Shown here: positions 15,026 to 17,159 of the stretch, piece after piece
Position numbering within the stretch: position 1 is the first letter of the stretch
Layout: the number at the start of each line of letters is the position of its first letter
Source of the DNA: an uncultured Clostridia bacterium
GTDB taxonomy: Bacteria; Bacillota_A; Clostridia; Christensenellales; CAG-138
Direction of reading: 5' to 3'
Assembly: GCA_946623765.1 (NCBI GenBank)
Contig: CAMORL010000018.1
Span: forward strand, 1 to 17,159
DNA: 17,159 bases
Notes under the pieces: generated by a model
What the model saw: the letters and a program-made list of their open reading frames with translations, nothing else
Databases searched by the model: none
Told to the model about the DNA's origin: nothing
Translations under genes and position numbers: made by a program

Positions 15026-16538
15026 AGAACCGATCAAGGAGCGTGCTGTTTCCTTTTGTTATGCAATCCTCCTTACCGTTTCCGCATATCTTCTCTGGAC
15101 GTCCGTTTTTCACGAAAGAGCACTCCTCTTTTGGATCACTGCTTCCGCCCTCTTTACAATCACGCTGATCACGGGCCTGCTCAAAGGCGCAAAGCCGAAT
15201 GCTGTCACGATCGTCACATACCTTTGCGGCATCGTCTTTTCCGCGCACGTATGGATCAACGGCATCTTCTTTTCAAACGCATTCATTTACGGCAACGCGC
15301 TGATTCTTGTATACGCAATCTTTGCCCTGTCGCTTTTTGCGAATCATACGCGAATTCTGTGTGCAGGCACCTTTTTGCTGGACGCGGTAAAATCGGTTTT
15401 CATCTACCCTTTCATTTCGTTCACGAAGTATTTTTTGACGCTGTTTCATTGGAATACTCGTTCGAAGCGTGTAGGCAGAAACATCCTGTTCGTACTGATC
15501 GGCGTCGGCGCTGCACTCGTCCTCGGTGTTATCGCGATCGCGCTGCTGTCATTTGATGCAAATTTCAAGGAGCTTATCCATATCGATTTCAACTGGGAGG
15601 ATATTCCGGAAGCGATCCTGAAGGTGATGATCTCCGTGCCGTGCGCGGCGCTGCTGTTCAGCGCATTCCGTTCCTCCGAAGATCACAGACTGCCGCAATT
15701 CTCTTCCGTCCAAAGAGCAGAATCCATCGGAAACAGGCTTAAAAAAGTCCCTGCCGTGATCTTTCTGATCCCGACGCTGACGCTTCTGATCATCTACGGA
15801 CTGTTTTTCTTCTCGCAGTGGGGCGTCTACATGAGCGCGTTTTCCGGTGTGCTTCCTTCGGAATACACGTTTGCAGAGTACGCGCGCGCCGGATTCTTTG
15901 AACTGTGCGTCGTCGCCTTTATCAATGCGGCGTTCAGTGCGGCGTTTCAGATCTTTGCAAAGGACGCTTCCGTGCTCTCCGTCATCCTTCGGAAGATATC
16001 CAATACGCTGCTTGCACTTGCGACTCTTATTTTGATCGCTACCGCGCTTTCGAAGATGGTGCTGTATATCAAGAGCTACGACCTGACGTTTTTGCGTCTC
16101 TTTACCTCCTGCATCATGGTTCTTCTTGCGATCGGGTTTCTGCTGTCGATCCTTGCACAGTGGTTTGGCCGCATTCGGGTCTTCCCCGTTATGCTGGTGG
16201 TGACCTGCGCGCTGCTGCTTGCCGTACCGTTCTTGAACGTGCGCGGAAGGATCGCACGGTATAATGTGGATTCGTACATTCAGAGGGCAGAACAGGGACT
16301 TGAAACGAACAAGATCGACTGCGATTATCTGCTCTATGATCTCGGTGACGCCGCCGTTCCCGAAGCGGTTCGTCTTCTGGAATCCGGAAAGCTGCCGAAG
16401 ATCGAAGAAGCGAAACTGTTCCATGAACTGGAAGGTTATCACAGCAAGCTTCTCAAGCAGGAAGCCTTCCATAACACGATCGCCGGTCGGCGCGCGCTGA
16501 ATTCTTTGAATGTTTTATTCGGAGAACCAAAGCAATGA
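14991..16538 (+). CDS. DUF4173/DUF4153-like polytopic membrane protein
   Basis: A 515-residue protein with about ten to twelve hydrophobic segments between residues 20 and 415 and a soluble helical C-terminal domain (420-515). The block PSEYTFAEYARAGFFEL (289-305), YDLTFLRLF (363-371) and the tail pattern NVDSYIQRA (425-433) with DYLLYDLGDAAVPEAV (445-460) are what I recognise from the DUF4173/DUF4153 group of uncharacterised membrane proteins; I cannot separate the two families by eye. The ATG lies 35 bp inside the regulator gene. GGAG is 14 nt upstream and only a weak GGAA lies closer, so translation probably depends on coupling. No in-frame ATG lies upstream within reach. It overlaps the next gene by ATGA. 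The function is unknown. Confidence 0.78.
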   Translation: MEQLSIPQTNSEEPIKERAVSFCYAILLTVSAYLLWTSVFHERALLFWITASALFTITLITGLLKGAKPNAVTIVTYLCGIVFSAHVWINGIFFSNAFIYGNALILVYAIFALSLFANHTRILCAGTFLLDAVKSVFIYPFISFTKYFLTLFHWNTRSKRVGRNILFVLIGVGAALVLGVIAIALLSFDANFKELIHIDFNWEDIPEAILKVMISVPCAALLFSAFRSSEDHRLPQFSSVQRAESIGNRLKKVPAVIFLIPTLTLLIIYGLFFFSQWGVYMSAFSGVLPSEYTFAEYARAGFFELCVVAFINAAFSAAFQIFAKDASVLSVILRKISNTLLALATLILIATALSKMVLYIKSYDLTFLRLFTSCIMVLLAIGFLLSILAQWFGRIRVFPVMLVVTCALLLAVPFLNVRGRIARYNVDSYIQRAEQGLETNKIDCDYLLYDLGDAAVPEAVRLLESGKLPKIEEAKLFHELEGYHSKLLKQEAFHNTIAGRRALNSLNVLFGEPKQ

Positions 16539-17008
16539 AAAGGATCGTCTCGGGATTCGGATTTCGTTCGATACTGTGCTGCCTGCTGATATTGACTCTG
16601 TGCGGCTGTTCCTTTTTCACGGATCGTATGGTCGGCAGCTTTCGCGGCGATTGGGATGTGAACATCTATGGGACGTATGATCTTGTGCGTACCAATTCGC
16701 ATTGCATCCAAATTTCAAAAAAGGCCGGCGAACACGCATGGTGTACGATGATCCCCCGCTTCTTTGTAACCGGATTCTGTATTCGAGAACCTTATATCCT
16801 GCTCGAAGGCATCCGAACTGCCGACGTATTTATAACCGATCACGAGAAAGAAGCACGGAACCTTTGCTATTATGCGCTTGATACGACAGACGACAATGTG
16901 ATCGGTCCATTCGACAGTTCCGACGGACTGATACAGAAACTGAATCTTTCCGGGATCGAATGGACAGCGGTCACCGACCCCCCGGATCTTCCGAATGTGA
17001 ACTATTGA
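16535..17008 (+). CDS. Small predicted lipoprotein, unknown function
   Basis: A 157-residue protein with a type II signal peptide: basic start (MKR), hydrophobic core (12-24) and lipobox LCGC with Cys25 as the likely lipidated residue. The mature part of about 130 residues contains Cys58, Cys70, Cys82 and Cys111, but I recognise no domain. It overlaps the membrane protein gene by 4 bp (ATGA), so it belongs to the same operon. The C terminus (TDPPDLPNVNY) is acidic and Pro-rich. It would sit on the outer face of the membrane, perhaps with the DUF4173-like protein; that is inference from position only. Confidence 0.75.
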   Translation: MKRIVSGFGFRSILCCLLILTLCGCSFFTDRMVGSFRGDWDVNIYGTYDLVRTNSHCIQISKKAGEHAWCTMIPRFFVTGFCIREPYILLEGIRTADVFITDHEKEARNLCYYALDTTDDNVIGPFDSSDGLIQKLNLSGIEWTAVTDPPDLPNVNY

Positions 17009-17027
17009 ATAAAACTAGGAGGTTTCA

Positions 17028-17159
17028 ATGAAGCGTTTTTGCTTATTCTTTGCTGTCATTTGTATGCTGTTGTTTTCTTTTGCCGGATGCAACAGTAATT
17101 TAACGGATGAAATCCATTCCGAATACGGACAAAACGGTTATACCAAAGAAGAACTGATT
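17028..17159 (+). CDS. Second predicted lipoprotein, partial at right edge
   Basis: Only the first 44 residues are in the window. MKRFCLFFAVICMLLFSFAGC is a signal peptide ending in a lipobox-like FAGC with Cys21 as the lipid-bearing residue; Phe at position -3 is less usual. The mature start NSNLTDEIHSEYGQNGY is polar. AGGAGG lies 5 nt before the ATG. The gene begins 19 bp after the previous stop with no terminator, so it continues the operon. Its function cannot be judged from this piece. Confidence 0.75.
   Translation, partial: MKRFCLFFAVICMLLFSFAGCNSNLTDEIHSEYGQNGYTKEELI

Noticed and set aside
15549..16472. A 307-codon open frame opposite the DUF4173-like gene
   Set aside because: Low-complexity, charged translation typical of the antisense of a hydrophobic membrane protein.

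Overview
This window looks like chromosomal DNA of an endospore-forming Bacillota, probably a clostridial lineage of medium GC. The main evidence is three unambiguous sporulation genes (spoIVA, gpr, spoIIP), a DnaE-type replicative polymerase with a PHP domain, and consensus sigma-A promoters with strong GGAGG ribosome sites. Gene density is high, no gap exceeds about 130 bp, and I see no rRNA, tRNA, CRISPR array or insertion sequence.

Left part (1-4190, minus strand): dnaE, driven by its own promoter (about 4108-4136), overlaps by 4 bp a 23S rRNA uridine methyltransferase gene of the RlmD/RlmCD type, which runs off the left edge. A strong intrinsic terminator (4153-4190) separates this pair from the operon upstream.

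Centre-left (4201-8993, minus strand): asd-dapA-dapB and an M48-type membrane metallopeptidase form one tightly packed operon behind a near-perfect sigma-A promoter (8965-8993). The first three genes carry out the steps from aspartyl phosphate through aspartate semialdehyde to tetrahydrodipicolinate, feeding diaminopimelate/lysine and, in spore formers, dipicolinate. The peptidase has an unusual TTG start whose ribosome site overlaps the dapB stop.

Centre (8990-12390, minus strand): spoIVA, gpr and spoIIP follow each other. spoIVA has a plausible sigma-E promoter and a clean terminator. gpr has a plausible sigma-G promoter placed so that its transcripts should start inside that terminator and escape it. 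spoIIP follows gpr and runs into the asd promoter with no terminator, so sporulation transcription may continue into the dap genes.

Right part (12405-17159, plus strand): diverging from spoIVA, a half-size ABC exporter gene has a sigma-A promoter that predicts a leaderless mRNA. A second plus-strand operon then encodes a DUF2975 membrane protein, a YozG-like XRE regulator, a DUF4173/DUF4153-like polytopic membrane protein and two lipoproteins, the last cut by the window edge. Its promoter and first start codon lie in a perfect 15-bp inverted repeat. This operon and its control region are the least understood part of the window.
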